Source: Thiobacillus sp. 0-1251 (GTDB taxonomy: Bacteria > Pseudomonadota > Gammaproteobacteria > Burkholderiales > Thiobacillaceae). From it: a stretch of 64,000 nucleotides of DNA. The stretch covers positions 124,001 through 188,000 of the forward strand of contig MKWL01000002.1 in assembly GCA_001899305.1 (NCBI GenBank), written 5' to 3'. This document shows positions 11,111 to 20,968 of this stretch, one piece after another (position 1 is the stretch's first letter; each line of letters starts with the position of its first letter). The notes under the pieces were generated by a model, which saw only the letters and a program-made list of their open reading frames with translations, searched no databases and had not been told where the DNA came from. Both the position numbers and the translations under genes were made by a program.

Positions 11111-12391
11111 TCAGACCATGCATCGCTTGTGTTCGATGTGGTGCTCGAACTCGCGGCCAAAGTGTTTGAGGAAGCTTTGCACCGGCATCGCCGCCGCGTC
11201 GCCCAGGGCGCAGATGGTATGGCCACCGATGCGCCCTGCCACGCTATTGAGCAATTCCATGTCTTCGGGCCGACCCTGGCCGTGTTCGATGCGGTGGATC
11301 ACCCGGTACATCCAGCCGGTTCCTTCGCGGCAAGGCGTGCATTGGCCGCAGGATTCCTCGAAGTAGAAATAGGACAGTCGTTCCAGCGCGCGCACCATGC
11401 ACACCGTTTCGTCCATCACGATGACCGCACCCGAGCCCAGCATGGAACCCGCCTTGGCGATGGAATCGAAATCCATCGTGCAGTCCATCATGACGTCGGC
11501 CGGCAACACGGGCGCGGACGAACCCCCGGGAATGACGGCTTTCAGTTTATGCCCATTCCGTACGCCGCCCGCCATTTCCAGCAATTCGGCAAACGGCGTG
11601 CCGAGCGGAACTTCGTAGTTGCCGGGTTTGTTGACATGGCCCGAGACTGAAAAAAGCTTGGGCCCACCGTTGTTGGGCTTGCCAAGTTCCAGAAAAGCCT
11701 GGCCGCCATGCTGGACGATCCACGGCACCGAAGCCAGCGTCTCGGTGTTGTTGATGGTCGTCGGCTTGCCGTAGAGGCCGAAGCTCGCCGGGAACGGCGG
11801 CTTGAAGCGGGGTTGTCCTTTCTTGCCCTCGATCGATTCGAGCAGCGCGGTTTCCTCGCCGCAGATATAGGCGCCGTAGCCATGATGTGCATGCAGCTGA
11901 AAGCAGAAATCGGTACCGAACAGATTGTCGCCGAGGTAGCCGGCCTCGCGCGCCTCCTTCAGCGCACGTTCGAAGATTTCGTAGATCTCGAAGATCTCGC
12001 CATGGATGTAGTTGTATCCAACCTTAGCGCCCAGCACGTAGCCGGCGATCGCCATGCCTTCGATCAGCTGGTGCGGGTTGTAGCGCAGGATGTCGCGGTC
12101 CTTGAACGTACCCGGCTCGCCCTCGTCGCTGTTGCACACGATGTACTTGTCGCCCGGGAATGCGCGCGGCATGAAGCTCCACTTCAGGCCGGTCGGAAAG
12201 CCCGCGCCGCCTCGTCCGCGCAGCGCGCTGGTCTTCAGCTCGGCGATGATGGCGTCGCCCGATACCTGCTCGGTGACCACGCGGCGCAACGCCTGGTAGC
12301 CGCCGTTGGCGACATAGGTCGCGAGCGACGCCGGATCGTCGAGCGCCTGAGTCCAGCTGCAGACCTGGTGGGTGGGCGTGAAGAGGCTCAT
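11111..12391 (-). CDS. nuoF: NADH-quinone oxidoreductase subunit F (NADH/FMN subunit)
   Basis: This 426-residue subunit oxidises NADH. It contains the FMN-binding loop [16 protein letters not shown] (about 57-71), the NADH-site segment [15 protein letters not shown], and the [4Fe-4S] motif [12 protein letters not shown] near residue 345 with a fourth cysteine in [13 protein letters not shown]. Its start overlaps the nuoE stop by four bases (ATGA). Length matches NuoF of other proteobacteria. Confidence 0.97.
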   Translation of the reverse strand: MSLFTPTHQVCSWTQALDDPASLATYVANGGYQALRRVVTEQVSGDAIIAELKTSALRGRGGAGFPTGLKWSFMPRAFPGDKYIVCNSDEGEPGTFKDRDILRYNPHQLIEGMAIAGYVLGAKVGYNYIHGEIFEIYEIFERALKEAREAGYLGDNLFGTDFCFQLHAHHGYGAYICGEETALLESIEGKKGQPRFKPPFPASFGLYGKPTTINNTETLASVPWIVQHGGQAFLELGKPNNGGPKLFSVSGHVNKPGNYEVPLGTPFAELLEMAGGVRNGHKLKAVIPGGSSAPVLPADVMMDCTMDFDSIAKAGSMLGSGAVIVMDETVCMVRALERLSYFYFEESCGQCTPCREGTGWMYRVIHRIEHGQGRPEDMELLNSVAGRIGGHTICALGDAAAMPVQSFLKHFGREFEHHIEHKRCMV

Positions 12392-12861
12392 TCCATCTTG
12401 TCCAGCAGTTCGTCCACCTTCTCGGTCGTCAGGTGGGTATGCATCTTGTGGTTGTTATGCAGGCACATCGGCGCATCGCCGCAGGCACCCATGCATTCGC
12501 CTTCCTTCAGCGTGTAGCGGCCGTCCTCGGTGGTCTCGCCGAAGCCGATGCCGAGCTTCCGCTTCAGGTGTTCTGCGATCTCGTTCGCCCCCATCAGCGC
12601 ACATGGCAGGTTGGTGCACACGGTGATCTTGTGACGGCCCACCGGCTGCGTGTCGTACATGTTGTAGAAGGTCGCCACCTCGTAGGCGGCAATCGCCGGC
12701 ATCTCCAGATAGTCGGCGACGTACTCGATCACGTCGGGCTTCAGCCAGCCCTTCTCGGCCTGCGCGATGCGCAACGCCCCCATCACCGCAGACTGTTTCT
12801 GGTCGGCTGGGTACTTGGCGATTTCGGCATCGATCAACGCGAGTGATTCCTGTGACAACAT
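12388..12861 (-). CDS. nuoE: NADH-quinone oxidoreductase subunit E ([2Fe-2S])
   Basis: The 157-residue thioredoxin-like subunit carries cluster N1a. The four ligands are visible as CTNLPC and, after the helix [22 protein letters not shown]. The fold and length match NuoE. It overlaps nuoF by four bases and its start overlaps the nuoD stop by one base (TGATG). This tight coupling of E and F is consistent with the two forming the NADH dehydrogenase module. Confidence 0.97.
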   Translation of the reverse strand: MLSQESLALIDAEIAKYPADQKQSAVMGALRIAQAEKGWLKPDVIEYVADYLEMPAIAAYEVATFYNMYDTQPVGRHKITVCTNLPCALMGANEIAEHLKRKLGIGFGETTEDGRYTLKEGECMGACGDAPMCLHNNHKMHTHLTTEKVDELLDKME

Positions 12862-14114
12862 CAGCGGTCGATCTCCCCGAAAACGATATCCTGCGTGCCG
12901 ATGATGGCGACGACGTCGGCAATCATGTGGCCACGGCTCATTTCATCGAGCGCTGCCAGATGCGCATAGCCTGGCGCACGGATTTTCAGACGATAGGGCT
13001 TGTTGGCGCCGTCGGACACCAGGTAGATGCCGAACTCGCCCTTGGGATGCTCAACCGCGGCATAGGCCTCGCCCGCCGGCACGTGCATGCCCTCGGTGAA
13101 AAGCTTGAAGTGGTGGATCAGCTCTTCCATGTTCTGCTTCATCGACAGGCGATCGGGCGGCGCCACCTTGTGATTGTCGACGATGACCGGACCGGGATGC
13201 TTGCGCAGCCAGTCGATGCACTGCTTGACGATGCGATTGGACTGGCGCATTTCCTCGATCCGGACCAGGTAGCGGTCGTAGCAGTCGCCGTTGGTGCCTA
13301 CCGGAATGTCGAAGTCCATGCGGTCGTAGACTTCGTAGGGCTGCTTCTTGCGCAGATCCCATTCGACGCCGGAGCCGCGCAACATGGGGCCGGTGAAGCC
13401 CAACGCCTTGGCGCGCTCCGGCGAGACGACGCCGATGCCCACGGTGCGCTGCTTCCAGATGCGGTTGTCGGTCAGCAGGGTTTCGTATTCGTCGACATAG
13501 GTCGGGAAGCGTTGGGTGAAATCCTCGATGAAGTCGAGCAGCGAGCCCTGGCGGTTGGCATTCATCGACTTCATCGTCGCTTCGTTGCGCGTGTGCTGTG
13601 CCTGATAGTGCGGCATGCTGTCCGGCAGATCGCGATAAACGCCACCGGGGCGATAGTAGGCCGCATGCATGCGTGCACCGGATACCGCCTCGTAGCAATC
13701 CATCAGGTCCTCGCGTTCGCGAAAGGCATACAGGAACACCGTCATCGCACCGACGTCGAGGGCGTGCGCACCCAGCCACAGCAGATGATTGAGGATGCGG
13801 GTGATCTCGTCGAACATCACGCGGATGTATTGTGCGCGCTCCGGCACCTCGATGCCGAGCAACTTCTCGATCGCCATCACGTAGGCGTGCTCGTTGACCA
13901 TCATCGACACGTAGTCGAGGCGGTCCATGTAGGGAACCGACTGGATGAAGGTCTTGTGTTCGGCCAGCTTCTCGGTCGCGCGGTGCAACAGGCCGATGTG
14001 CGGGTCGGCACGCTGGATCACCTCACCGTCGAGCTCCAGCACCAGGCGCAACACGCCGTGCGCAGCCGGATGCTGCGGACCGAAGTTCATCGTGTAATTT
14101 CTGATCTCGGCCAT
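12861..14114 (-). CDS. nuoD: NADH-quinone oxidoreductase subunit D
   Basis: This 417-residue subunit, related to [NiFe]-hydrogenase large subunits, forms the quinone pocket with NuoB. The N-terminal loop [21 protein letters not shown] contains the conserved HPAAHG quinone-site histidine region. [16 protein letters not shown] and the C-terminal end EIDR are also typical. The gene is separate from nuoC, unlike the fused nuoCD of E. coli. Confidence 0.97.
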   Translation of the reverse strand: MAEIRNYTMNFGPQHPAAHGVLRLVLELDGEVIQRADPHIGLLHRATEKLAEHKTFIQSVPYMDRLDYVSMMVNEHAYVMAIEKLLGIEVPERAQYIRVMFDEITRILNHLLWLGAHALDVGAMTVFLYAFREREDLMDCYEAVSGARMHAAYYRPGGVYRDLPDSMPHYQAQHTRNEATMKSMNANRQGSLLDFIEDFTQRFPTYVDEYETLLTDNRIWKQRTVGIGVVSPERAKALGFTGPMLRGSGVEWDLRKKQPYEVYDRMDFDIPVGTNGDCYDRYLVRIEEMRQSNRIVKQCIDWLRKHPGPVIVDNHKVAPPDRLSMKQNMEELIHHFKLFTEGMHVPAGEAYAAVEHPKGEFGIYLVSDGANKPYRLKIRAPGYAHLAALDEMSRGHMIADVVAIIGTQDIVFGEIDR

Positions 14115-14713
14115 CAGCGCCCTTCCCCGTAACTTTCATCGCGCACGATGCGCGGGGTGATTTCGCGCGGCTCGATCGATACCGGCTGGTAGATCACGCG
14201 CTGCTGGGTCGGGTCGTAGCGCATCTCGACGTTGCCCGAAAGCGGGAAATCCTTGCGGAACGGATGGCCGATGAATCCGTAGTCGGTCAGGATGCGGCGC
14301 AGGTCGGGATGTCCCTCGAACACGATGCCATAGAGATCAAAGGCCTCACGCTCGAACCAGTTGGCGGAGGGCCAGATATCAACCACCGATGCCACCACCG
14401 GCAAGTCGTCGTCGGGGCAAAACACGCGGACCCGCACGCGTTGGTTGTTCGAGACCGACAGCAGATGCACGACCACGGCAAAGCGGGCACCTTCCCAGGC
14501 GCCGTCGCCATAATCGGAATAATCCATGCCGCACAAATCGATCAATTGCTCGAAACGACAGTCGGGATGATCGCGCAAGGTACGCATGGCGGCCGCATAG
14601 GCTTGCGGTTTGATAATCAACGTCAGCTCGCCCAATCGCTCGACAGTTTGCACGAGCGTATCGCCAAGCAGATTTTGCAGACAAAGGGAAAGTGACTCCA
14701 GCTTCGTGGACAT
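14114..14713 (-). CDS. nuoC: NADH-quinone oxidoreductase subunit C
   Basis: This 199-residue peripheral-arm subunit carries the 30-kDa signature [29 protein letters not shown], followed by [19 protein letters not shown]. The start [13 protein letters not shown] at 14713 is preferred over a longer open frame that would overlap nuoB. The 3' end overlaps the nuoD start by one base. Confidence 0.96.
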   Translation of the reverse strand: MSTKLESLSLCLQNLLGDTLVQTVERLGELTLIIKPQAYAAAMRTLRDHPDCRFEQLIDLCGMDYSDYGDGAWEGARFAVVVHLLSVSNNQRVRVRVFCPDDDLPVVASVVDIWPSANWFEREAFDLYGIVFEGHPDLRRILTDYGFIGHPFRKDFPLSGNVEMRYDPTQQRVIYQPVSIEPREITPRIVRDESYGEGR

Positions 14714-14723
14714 GAGGGGCGTC

Positions 14724-15200
14724 TTAGCGGGCGATGGTGTTGGTGCGGCGAATCTTGTTCTGCAGTTGGATGATGCCGAACAGCAAAGCCTCTGCTGTCG
14801 GCGGACAACCTGGAACATAGATATCCACCGGCACGATGCGATCGCAACCGCGCACCACCGAATAGGAATAATGGTAATAGCCGCCGCCGTTGGCGCACGA
14901 GCCCATGGAAATCACCCAGCGCGGCTCGGCCATCTGGTCATAGACCTTGCGCAGGGCCGGCGCCATCTTGTTGCACAAGGTGCCGGCGACGATCATCACG
15001 TCAGACTGGCGCGGACTCGGGCGAAACACGATGCCGAAGCGGTCGAGATCGTAACGCGAGGCGCCGGCCTGCATCATCTCGACCGCGCAACAGGCCAGAC
15101 CGAAAGTCATCGGCCACATCGAGCCGGTGCGCATGTAATTGATGAGCTGATCGGCCTTGGTGGTGACAAAGCCCTGCTCGAGGACGCCTTCAATACCCAT
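14724..15200 (-). CDS. nuoB: NADH-quinone oxidoreductase subunit B (cluster N2)
   Basis: The 158-residue subunit carries the terminal [4Fe-4S] cluster N2. The tandem cysteines are at about 37-38 ([11 protein letters not shown]), with two further ligands in [20 protein letters not shown] and [13 protein letters not shown]. The family 20-kDa signature is complete. It follows nuoA by 8 bases. Confidence 0.97.
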   Translation of the reverse strand: MGIEGVLEQGFVTTKADQLINYMRTGSMWPMTFGLACCAVEMMQAGASRYDLDRFGIVFRPSPRQSDVMIVAGTLCNKMAPALRKVYDQMAEPRWVISMGSCANGGGYYHYSYSVVRGCDRIVPVDIYVPGCPPTAEALLFGIIQLQNKIRRTNTIAR

Positions 15201-15208
15201 AATTCAGA

Positions 15209-15565
15209 TCATTCCCACTCAAGGGCACCCTTCATCCACTCGTAGACGAAGCCCACAACCAGGATGCCGAGGAATACCATCATGGCAATGAAACCTGCCA
15301 GACCGATTTCCTCCAGAACAATGGCCCAGGGAAAGAGAAAGGCTATTTCCAGGTCGAACAGAATGAACAGGATGGCAACTAGATAATAGCGCACATCAAA
15401 TTTCATGCGCGCGTCCTCGAACGCTTCGAATCCGCACTCGTAAGGGGAGAGTTTTTCACTGTCGGGGCGGTGCGGTGCCAGCAGGCCACCGGCGATGATC
15501 GGGCCGATTCCAAAAGCCAGGCCGACCAGAATGAACAACAGAATGGGGAGGTAATTCTCCAGCAC
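15209..15565 (-). CDS. nuoA: NADH-quinone oxidoreductase subunit A
   Basis: This 118-residue subunit with three membrane helices is the first gene of the operon. The loop [44 protein letters not shown] is the NuoA signature, including the quinone-gate cysteine. Translation starts at GTG (15563-15565), which follows GGAGG at six bases spacing. The promoter lies about 50 bases further upstream. Confidence 0.97.
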   Translation of the reverse strand: MLENYLPILLFILVGLAFGIGPIIAGGLLAPHRPDSEKLSPYECGFEAFEDARMKFDVRYYLVAILFILFDLEIAFLFPWAIVLEEIGLAGFIAMMVFLGILVVGFVYEWMKGALEWE

Positions 15566-15616
15566 CGGGTTCCTCCGAACTACGCCTGTGTCAGGCTGTT
15601 GAGTAATTATGACCCG

Positions 15617-15646
15617 AGTGTATTAGTGCAGAGCATCGACTGTCAA
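15617..15646 (-). promoter_or_regulatory. Probable sigma-70 promoter of the nuo operon
   Basis: On the minus strand, TTGACA (15641-15646, perfect -35) is followed after 18 bases by TACACT (15617-15622, 4 of 6 matches to TATAAT). The predicted transcript would start about 45 bases before the nuoA GTG. The region from here to the tRNA is AT-rich compared with its surroundings. Confidence 0.6.
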
Positions 15647-15726
15647 GCCGAAAAATTGGTATTTTTATCTTAATAATCAACCATTTATTCGATAGCAAAC
15701 GCTAATGAACAAATCAGGAAATTTGA

Positions 15727-15811
15727 TGGTGCCGACGGCGAGACTCGAACTCGCACGACCTAGGTCACTACCCCCTCAAGATAGCGTGTCTACCAATTCC
15801 ACCACGTCGGC
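15727..15811 (-). tRNA. tRNA-Leu (anticodon GAG)
   Basis: The 85-base gene on the minus strand begins GCCGACGTGGTGGAATTGGT and ends with an encoded CCA. The seven-base acceptor stem GCCGACG/CGTCGGC, the GTTCGAGTC T-loop region and a long variable arm (class II) are visible. The anticodon arm CTATC-TTGAGGG-GGTAG places GAG in the loop and pairs with one T-G wobble. It closely resembles E. coli tRNA-Leu(GAG). It sits 32 bases after secG and may be co-transcribed with it. Confidence 0.95.
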
Positions 15812-15843
15812 CAAGGGCATGCGCCCAGACAGGTACTGCTTAA

Positions 15844-16200
15844 TTACTGCGGGATGTCTCCCGCTTTCGAACCGGCATCCTTGCCCGGCACCTGTGCAGG
15901 CGTTGCAGGCTGAGCCTGCGTCGGCGCAGGAACAACCACGCGTTGAAGCACGCTAGCAGCCGGTTTGTGCTGCTGCAGTCCGAAATATGCCAGACCCAAA
16001 CTGGTCAGGAAGAAGAGGCTTGCCAGTACCGCAGTACTCCGGCTCAGGAAGTTGGCTGAGCCGCTGGCGCCGAACAGGCTTCCCGACGAGCCGCTACCGA
16101 ATGCCGCGCCCATGTCCGCGCCTTTGCCATGCTGCAGGAGCACCAGCGCGATCAGCGCAATGGCAACAATAACGTGAACGACCCAGACCAGTGTTTCCAT
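15844..16200 (-). CDS. secG: Protein translocase subunit SecG
   Basis: This is a 118-residue auxiliary subunit of the SecYEG channel. It has two membrane helices (about 5-22 and 54-72) separated by the conserved cytoplasmic loop LLQHGKGADMGAAFGSGSSGSLFGASGSANFLSR. The tail is Ala/Pro/Gln-rich and variable, as usual. The tpiA-secG-tRNA-Leu-nuo order is common in proteobacteria. Confidence 0.95.
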   Translation of the reverse strand: METLVWVVHVIVAIALIALVLLQHGKGADMGAAFGSGSSGSLFGASGSANFLSRSTAVLASLFFLTSLGLAYFGLQQHKPAASVLQRVVVPAPTQAQPATPAQVPGKDAGSKAGDIPQ

Positions 16201-16223
16201 GCTTGATTCTTACTCGACAACGC

Positions 16224-16970
16224 TTACTTGGCGGCGGCCCGGCAAATCGCGATGAACTCGTCGGCAACCAGTGAAGCGCCACCAATCAGTCCGCCATCGA
16301 TATCCGGCTGAGCCATCAATTCTGCCGCATTCACGGCTTTTACGCTACCCCCGTACTGGATGATCAGCTGTGCCGCCACGCCCGCATCGAGCGCTGCGAC
16401 TTTGCCACGAATGTAGGCGTGGACGGCCTGAGCCTGCTCCGGCGTGGCCGTCTTGCCGGTCCCAATCGCCCATACGGGCTCGTAAGCCACCACTGCCTTG
16501 GCCAGGGACGCCACACCGGCGACCTTGATCACGGCATCGAGTTGACGCGCCACGACCGCTTCGGTCACGCCGGATTCGCGCTCGTCCAGGGATTCGCCTA
16601 CGCACAGAATGGGGGTCAGGCCGGCTGACTGCGCAGCCATGTACTTGCTTGCAACCAGTTCATCGGATTCGCCATACAGGCTGCGACGTTCGGAGTGTCC
16701 GACGATCACATACTTGCAGCCAAAATCCAGCAGCATCGAGGTCGACACCTCACCGGTGTATGCACCCTTGGCTTGTTCGGACACGTTCTGCGCACCCCAG
16801 GCAATCGACGATCCGGCGAGTGCGGCCTGCGCTTGTCCAAGATAAGGGAAAGGCACGCATACCGCGGCCTCGATTCCGGTCAAAGCGGGTTTGATTGCAG
16901 CCAGCAGGGCGGCGTTTTCAGCCAGGCTGCCGTGCATTTTCCAGTTACCGGCTACGAGCTTCTTGCGCAT
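16224..16970 (-). CDS. tpiA: Triosephosphate isomerase
   Basis: This 248-residue glycolytic enzyme interconverts dihydroxyacetone phosphate and glyceraldehyde 3-phosphate. Catalytic residues are all present: Asn/Lys in AGNWKMHG (about 8-13), His in VGHSERR, Glu in [15 protein letters not shown], and the phosphate-binding YGGSV and GGLIGGASL loops. It starts at ATG 16968-16970, behind its own promoter, and is 23 bases upstream of secG. Confidence 0.97.
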   Translation of the reverse strand: MRKKLVAGNWKMHGSLAENAALLAAIKPALTGIEAAVCVPFPYLGQAQAALAGSSIAWGAQNVSEQAKGAYTGEVSTSMLLDFGCKYVIVGHSERRSLYGESDELVASKYMAAQSAGLTPILCVGESLDERESGVTEAVVARQLDAVIKVAGVASLAKAVVAYEPVWAIGTGKTATPEQAQAVHAYIRGKVAALDAGVAAQLIIQYGGSVKAVNAAELMAQPDIDGGLIGGASLVADEFIAICRAAAK

Positions 16971-16996
16971 GGAAATCTGCCAAACAAAAGTGCGCG

Positions 16997-17025
16997 ATGG
17001 TAAGCGCTACGCGCCCGACGGTCAA
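16997..17025 (-). promoter_or_regulatory. Probable sigma-70 promoter of tpiA
   Basis: On the minus strand, TTGACC (17020-17025, 5 of 6) and TACCAT (16997-17002, 4 of 6) are separated by exactly 17 bases. The predicted start is about 20 bases upstream of the tpiA ATG. This would separate tpiA-secG expression from the phosphate operon. Confidence 0.5.
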
Positions 17026-17052
17026 CCGCCCGGCCAAAGCTGCGCGGCGCAA

Positions 17053-17082
17053 TCAACCGAAACGGCCGGTGATGTAGTGGCT
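17053..17082 (-). pseudogene. Remnant of a second pstB 3' end
   Basis: On the minus strand these bases read (S)HYITGRFG followed by TGA, repeating the last seven residues of the intact pstB 95 bases away (YITGRFG then TAA). Within these seven codons and the stop, every difference between the copies is synonymous, which argues that this was once coding sequence rather than chance. Nothing recognisable as PstB precedes it. It may be the displaced original tail of pstB or the relic of a tandem copy. Confidence 0.55.
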
Positions 17083-17132
17083 CCGGCCGGCATTTACCTT
17101 AACGTTCGCTTCGCTCACGTTAGCCTCCGCCG

Positions 17133-17172
17133 CTACATTACTGGCAGTTAACCAAACCGACCAGTAATGTAG
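17133..17172 (-). repeat. 12-bp inverted repeat spanning the pstB stop codon
   Basis: The arms are CTACATTACTGG (17133-17144) and CCAGTAATGTAG (17161-17172), perfectly complementary with a 16-base loop that contains the pstB stop (17148-17150). The second arm is pstB coding sequence. A further weaker palindrome extends to about 17064, with core TTAACGTTCGC/TTCGCTCACGTTA at 17099-17121. No T-run follows, so it is not a standard intrinsic terminator; mRNA 3'-end protection or a mobile palindromic unit are possible roles. Confidence 0.7.
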
Positions 17173-17930
17173 TCTTCCGTCTGCTTCTTGCCCGGGCGCA
17201 TGAAAATGGTGCCGGTCTCGTTGAATTCGATGAGTTCGCCCAGGTACATGAATGCCGTGTAATCCGAAATCCGCGCGGCCTGCTGCATGTTGTGGGTGAC
17301 TATGGCAATGGTGTAATCGCTTTTCAGTTCGTTGATGAGTTCCTCGATCTTGGCGGTGGAAATCGGGTCCAACGCCGAGGTCGGTTCATCCAGCAGCACG
17401 ATTTCGGGCTTCACCGCCACCGCGCGTGCAATACACAGCCGCTGCTGCTGGCCGCCGGACAGCGACAGGCCGCTCTGCTGCAGCTTGTCCTTCACTTCGC
17501 CCCACAATGCCGCCTTGTTGAGTGCCCATTCGACACGATCGTCCATGGCACTTTTCGACATGCGCTCATACAGCCGTACACCGAAGGCAATATTTTCGTA
17601 GATCGTCATGGGAAACGGCGTCGGCTTCTGGAAAACCATGCCGATCCGGGCACGCACCAGATTCACATCCTGGCCTTTATCCAGCAGGTTCTTGCCATGG
17701 AACAGGATCTGGCCTTCGGCACGCTGTCCGGGATACAGGTCGTACATGCGGTTGAAGGTACGCAGCAGCGTGGATTTCCCGCAACCGGACGGCCCGATGA
17801 AGGCCGTCACCTTCTTGTGGGCAATGTCCAGATTGACGTTGCTGAGGCCTTTGAAATCGCCATAAAAGAAATCCAGATTACGGACTTGCAAAGCAATATT
17901 TTCGCCTGCAGGCATGGCTTGAACGGGCAT
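17148..17930 (-). CDS. pstB: Phosphate ABC transporter ATP-binding protein
   Basis: The 260-residue ATPase energises high-affinity phosphate uptake. Walker [10 protein letters not shown] is at about 46-54; the signature LSGGQQQRL and Walker [13 protein letters not shown] follow in the second half, and the switch histidine is in [18 protein letters not shown]. The protein ends DYITGRFG, the normal PstB ending. It follows pstA by 18 bases. In most related genomes phoU comes next; here tpiA does, after a rearranged 177-base spacer. Confidence 0.97.
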   Translation of the reverse strand: MPVQAMPAGENIALQVRNLDFFYGDFKGLSNVNLDIAHKKVTAFIGPSGCGKSTLLRTFNRMYDLYPGQRAEGQILFHGKNLLDKGQDVNLVRARIGMVFQKPTPFPMTIYENIAFGVRLYERMSKSAMDDRVEWALNKAALWGEVKDKLQQSGLSLSGGQQQRLCIARAVAVKPEIVLLDEPTSALDPISTAKIEELINELKSDYTIAIVTHNMQQAARISDYTAFMYLGELIEFNETGTIFMRPGKKQTEDYITGRFG

Positions 17931-17948
17931 CAGAAAGCTCCGGGGAAA

Positions 17949-18794
17949 TTAACGTTTGTCTTTATTGCGGAAAACCACGCGCACGCCGATGTTGACCGCC
18001 AGCACCAAAAAAGCGATCAACAGTGCGCCGCCCCAGGCCAGGTTGACCCAGTTGTCGTACGGACTCAAGGCAAACTGGTAAATCACCACAGGCAGGTTGC
18101 CCATGGGTTTGTCCATGTTGGTACTGAAGAACTGGTTGTTGAGCGCGGTGAACAATAGCGGCGCAGTCTCGCCGGTAATCCGTGCCATGGCCAGCAGAAT
18201 GCCGGTCACCACGCCGGATTTGACCGCGCGCAGAGTTACCTTGAGCGATACCTGCCAGCGTGGCGCACCCACAGCAAAGGCCGCCTCGCGCAAGCTGGTC
18301 GGCACCAGTTTCAGCATGTTCTCGGTCGTTCGCACCACCACTGGAATAGCGATCAACGCCAGTGACAGCGACCCTGCCCAGCCGGAGAAACCACCGGTTG
18401 TCGTTACAAACAGCGCATACACGAACAGACCGATGACGATGGACGGCGCCGACAGCATGATGTCGGTCATGAAACGGGTGAACGACGCAAACTTGGAGAC
18501 GCGCCCGAACTCTGCCAGATAAATCCCCGCCAGAATGCCGATCGGGGTCGAGATCAGCATGGAAAAAAGCAGGATCAGACCGCTGCCCACGATGGCGTTA
18601 CGCAAGCCGCCGCCTTCGGAGCCCGGCGCCGGCGTGTCCTGGGTAAACATGTCCCAGTTCAAGGCGGCAAAGCCTTTTGAAAACAGCGTCCACAAAATCC
18701 ATAGCAGCGCGATCAGCCCCAGGCTCATCGCAACCATGGACAGCGTGATACCGATGCGGTTGATCCAGATGCGACGGGTATACAGTTTCATCAT
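17949..18794 (-). CDS. pstA: Phosphate ABC transporter permease PstA
   Basis: This 281-residue membrane permease has six hydrophobic segments. The ABC permease loop EAAFAVGAPRWQVSLKVTLRAVKSGVVTGILLAMARITGETAPLLFTA contains the EAA-type motif that docks onto PstB. It starts ATGATG; either codon is possible. It is 7 bases after pstC. Confidence 0.96.
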   Translation of the reverse strand: MMKLYTRRIWINRIGITLSMVAMSLGLIALLWILWTLFSKGFAALNWDMFTQDTPAPGSEGGGLRNAIVGSGLILLFSMLISTPIGILAGIYLAEFGRVSKFASFTRFMTDIMLSAPSIVIGLFVYALFVTTTGGFSGWAGSLSLALIAIPVVVRTTENMLKLVPTSLREAAFAVGAPRWQVSLKVTLRAVKSGVVTGILLAMARITGETAPLLFTALNNQFFSTNMDKPMGNLPVVIYQFALSPYDNWVNLAWGGALLIAFLVLAVNIGVRVVFRNKDKR

Positions 18795-18801
18795 GCGCGC
18801 C

Positions 18802-19779
18802 TTACAGACCTTCGGAGCCCATGCTGCGGCTGATCAGCCAGCGCGAAATGGCCAGCACGATAAAGGTGATGACAAACAGCACCAGACCCAGCGCGAACAG
18901 AGAGGCAATATGCAGGCCGGGCGTGGCCTCGCCGAACTCATTCGCCAGTGTCGACGCGATCGAGGTACCGGGTGCAAACAGGCTGCCATTGATACGGTTG
19001 GCATTCCCGATCACGAAGGTGACCGCCATCGTTTCCCCCAGCGCGCGGCCCAGTCCCAGCATGATGCCACCAATGACGCCCACACGGGTATAAGGCAGTA
19101 CGACGTTGCGCACCACTTCCCAGTTGGTGCAGCCGATGCCATAGGCGGATTCCTTCAGTACATGCGGCACGGTCTCGAACACATCTCGCATCACCGACGC
19201 AATAAAGGGAATGACCATCAAGGCCAGCACGATGCTGGCGGTGAGGATACCGACCCCAATGGGCGGGCCAGAGAACCAGCCGCCGATGATCGGAACGTCG
19301 CCCAGCAACGCCTGCAAAGGCGGCTGGATGTGGTCGGCGAACAACGGTGCAAACACGAACAATCCCCAGATGCCATATACGATGGAGGGAATCCCGGCCA
19401 GCAACTCGATCGCCGTCCCCAGGGGGCGGCGCAGCCAGAGTGGACAGGTTTCGGTCAGGAACAGCGCGATCCCGAAACTGACCGGCACCGCTATCAGCAA
19501 AGCCAGAACAGACGTCGTCACCGTGCCATAGATCGCAGCCAGTGCGCCGAATTTATCGTCCGGCACGCTCCAGATGTTGGTCCACAGAAAGGACGGACCA
19601 AACGCCTTGAGGCTGGGCCAGGCTTCGATGGAAAGCGATACCAGAATACCCACCAGCGCCGCCAGCACAACAAAGGCGAAAATCTGCGTGGAATGATGGA
19701 AAAACCTGTCCTGCAGCCGAAATTTCCGGACCTGCTTGGCGTGCAGATCGATTCCGGCGGTTGCGCTGGGCTCACTCAC
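18802..19779 (-). CDS. pstC: Phosphate ABC transporter permease PstC
   Basis: At 325 residues from the GTG at 19777-19779 ([27 protein letters not shown]), this is the partner permease of PstA. It has six membrane segments and the cytoplasmic loop [44 protein letters not shown]. The frame stays open to 19881, but that stretch contains two hairpins and reads unlike PstC, so the GTG start is preferred although its ribosome site is weak. The length then fits the family (about 320). Confidence 0.9.
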   Translation of the reverse strand: MSEPSATAGIDLHAKQVRKFRLQDRFFHHSTQIFAFVVLAALVGILVSLSIEAWPSLKAFGPSFLWTNIWSVPDDKFGALAAIYGTVTTSVLALLIAVPVSFGIALFLTETCPLWLRRPLGTAIELLAGIPSIVYGIWGLFVFAPLFADHIQPPLQALLGDVPIIGGWFSGPPIGVGILTASIVLALMVIPFIASVMRDVFETVPHVLKESAYGIGCTNWEVVRNVVLPYTRVGVIGGIMLGLGRALGETMAVTFVIGNANRINGSLFAPGTSIASTLANEFGEATPGLHIASLFALGLVLFVITFIVLAISRWLISRSMGSEGL

Positions 19780-19849
19780 TGTGGGGTGCCTATCGATTCG
19801 ATTTTTTGTCTGCGAAAACAGCCACCTGAAGCAGCCGCTTTCGTAGAAA

Positions 19850-19872
19850 GCCGGGGTAGACGCCCCCCCGGC
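19850..19872 (-). terminator. GC-rich hairpin between pstS and pstC, possible attenuator
   Basis: The arms are GCCGGGG (19866-19872 on the minus strand) and CCCCGGC (19850-19856), followed by TTTCT. The seven-base all-GC stem with a nine-base loop and short T-rich tail would terminate or pause part of the transcription leaving pstS. This fits the common need for much more PstS than PstCAB. Confidence 0.5.
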
Positions 19873-19873
19873 C

Positions 19874-19913
19874 AACATCAAGTCAGGTCAAACCTAATGC
19901 ATTACTTGATGTT
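19874..19913 (-). repeat. 10-bp inverted repeat spanning the pstS stop codon
   Basis: The arms AACATCAAGT (19904-19913 on the minus strand) and ACTTGATGTT (19874-19883) pair perfectly across a 20-base loop. The first arm contains the last codons of pstS and the T of its stop. The arrangement copies that at the pstB stop. It lies just upstream of the GC-rich hairpin, so the two could together form a stable 3' end for a pstS-only mRNA. Confidence 0.65.
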
Positions 19914-20918
19914 TTTCATTTCCGCTTCAACCATCTTCACAACATTGGGTGGCAGGGGCACGAAACCAAGCTCAGCCGCCATTTTCTGGCCGTTGTTCAG
20001 CGACCAGGTGTAGAAGTCGACTACGCCTTTTTGCTTCGCGGCATCGCCCTTTTCATAGGCCAGCATGAAGGTGGCCGTCGTGATGGGCCATGCATTCTTG
20101 GCGGACTGATCCAGCAGGTCGGGGGCCATGCCCTTGACATGGAAGTCGGCACCCGCAGCGGCATCGGCAACCGACTGTTGATTCGGAACAATGAAATTGC
20201 CGGCACGGTTTTTCAGCGCCACGAAGTTCATGTTGTTCTTCATAGCGTCGGCGATGTCGACGTAGCCGATCGCACCCTTGATCTTCTGCACGTTGGCTGC
20301 AACGCCCGGGTTGCCCTTGCCGCCCACGCCGTTGGCAGGCCAGTTCACCGTGTTGCCGGCACCGACATCACGCTTGAATGCCATCGATTGCTTGGCCAGG
20401 TAGTTGGAGAACGCATAGGTCGTGCCGGAACCGTCCGAACGGTGTGCCACGGTAATGGCCAGATCCGGCAGCTTGACGCCGGGATTCAGTTTGGCGATGG
20501 CAGGGTCGTTCCACTTGGTGATCGCGCCACGGAAAATGTCGGCTGCGGTCACGCCGTCCAGCTTCAGCTTGCCGGACTCGAAACCGGGGACATTCATGAC
20601 GATGGTCACGCCACCCATCACGGTGGGAACCTGGACCAGATGGTTCGCTTCCAGATCGGCGACCGGAACCGGCGCGTCGCTACCGGCAAAATCAACGGTT
20701 TTGGCCTTGATCTGCTTGACGCCGCCCGACGAGCCGATCCCTTGGTAGTTGACCTGGTTGCCCGTAGCGGTCTTGTATGCCTCAGCCCACTTCGTGTAAA
20801 CAGCATAGGGGAAGGTTGCGCCTGCGCCGGTAATGTCGGCAGCCAAGGCACCCACACTGAAAGCCAGACCCATGGCCGCAGCCAGCGTCCCTTGAGCCAG
20901 TTTATTGAGTGTACGCAT
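19902..20918 (-). CDS. pstS: Phosphate ABC transporter substrate-binding protein
   Basis: This 338-residue periplasmic binding protein has a clear signal peptide (MRTLNKLAQGTLAAAMGLAFSVGALA, cleavage before ADITGAG). Phosphate-contacting segments are visible as ADITGAGATFPY, QGIGSSGGVKQI, VDFAGSD and HRSDGSGTTYAF. The ATG at 20916-20918 follows GGAG at nine bases; an upstream in-frame ATG would add 12 residues ahead of the signal peptide. A Pho box lies 66 bases upstream. Confidence 0.97.
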   Translation of the reverse strand: MRTLNKLAQGTLAAAMGLAFSVGALAADITGAGATFPYAVYTKWAEAYKTATGNQVNYQGIGSSGGVKQIKAKTVDFAGSDAPVPVADLEANHLVQVPTVMGGVTIVMNVPGFESGKLKLDGVTAADIFRGAITKWNDPAIAKLNPGVKLPDLAITVAHRSDGSGTTYAFSNYLAKQSMAFKRDVGAGNTVNWPANGVGGKGNPGVAANVQKIKGAIGYVDIADAMKNNMNFVALKNRAGNFIVPNQQSVADAAAGADFHVKGMAPDLLDQSAKNAWPITTATFMLAYEKGDAAKQKGVVDFYTWSLNNGQKMAAELGFVPLPPNVVKMVEAEMKNIK

Positions 20919-20968
20919 GTGTAATATCTCCGGTAGTAGTTGACGTTGCCGCATGGGGCGACGTCGCC

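Noticed and set aside
19780-19881. Longer N-terminus for PstC from ATG 19878 or TTG 19881
   Set aside because: The start codons lie at the edge of two hairpins and the added 34 residues look unlike any PstC; the GTG at 19779 gives normal length.
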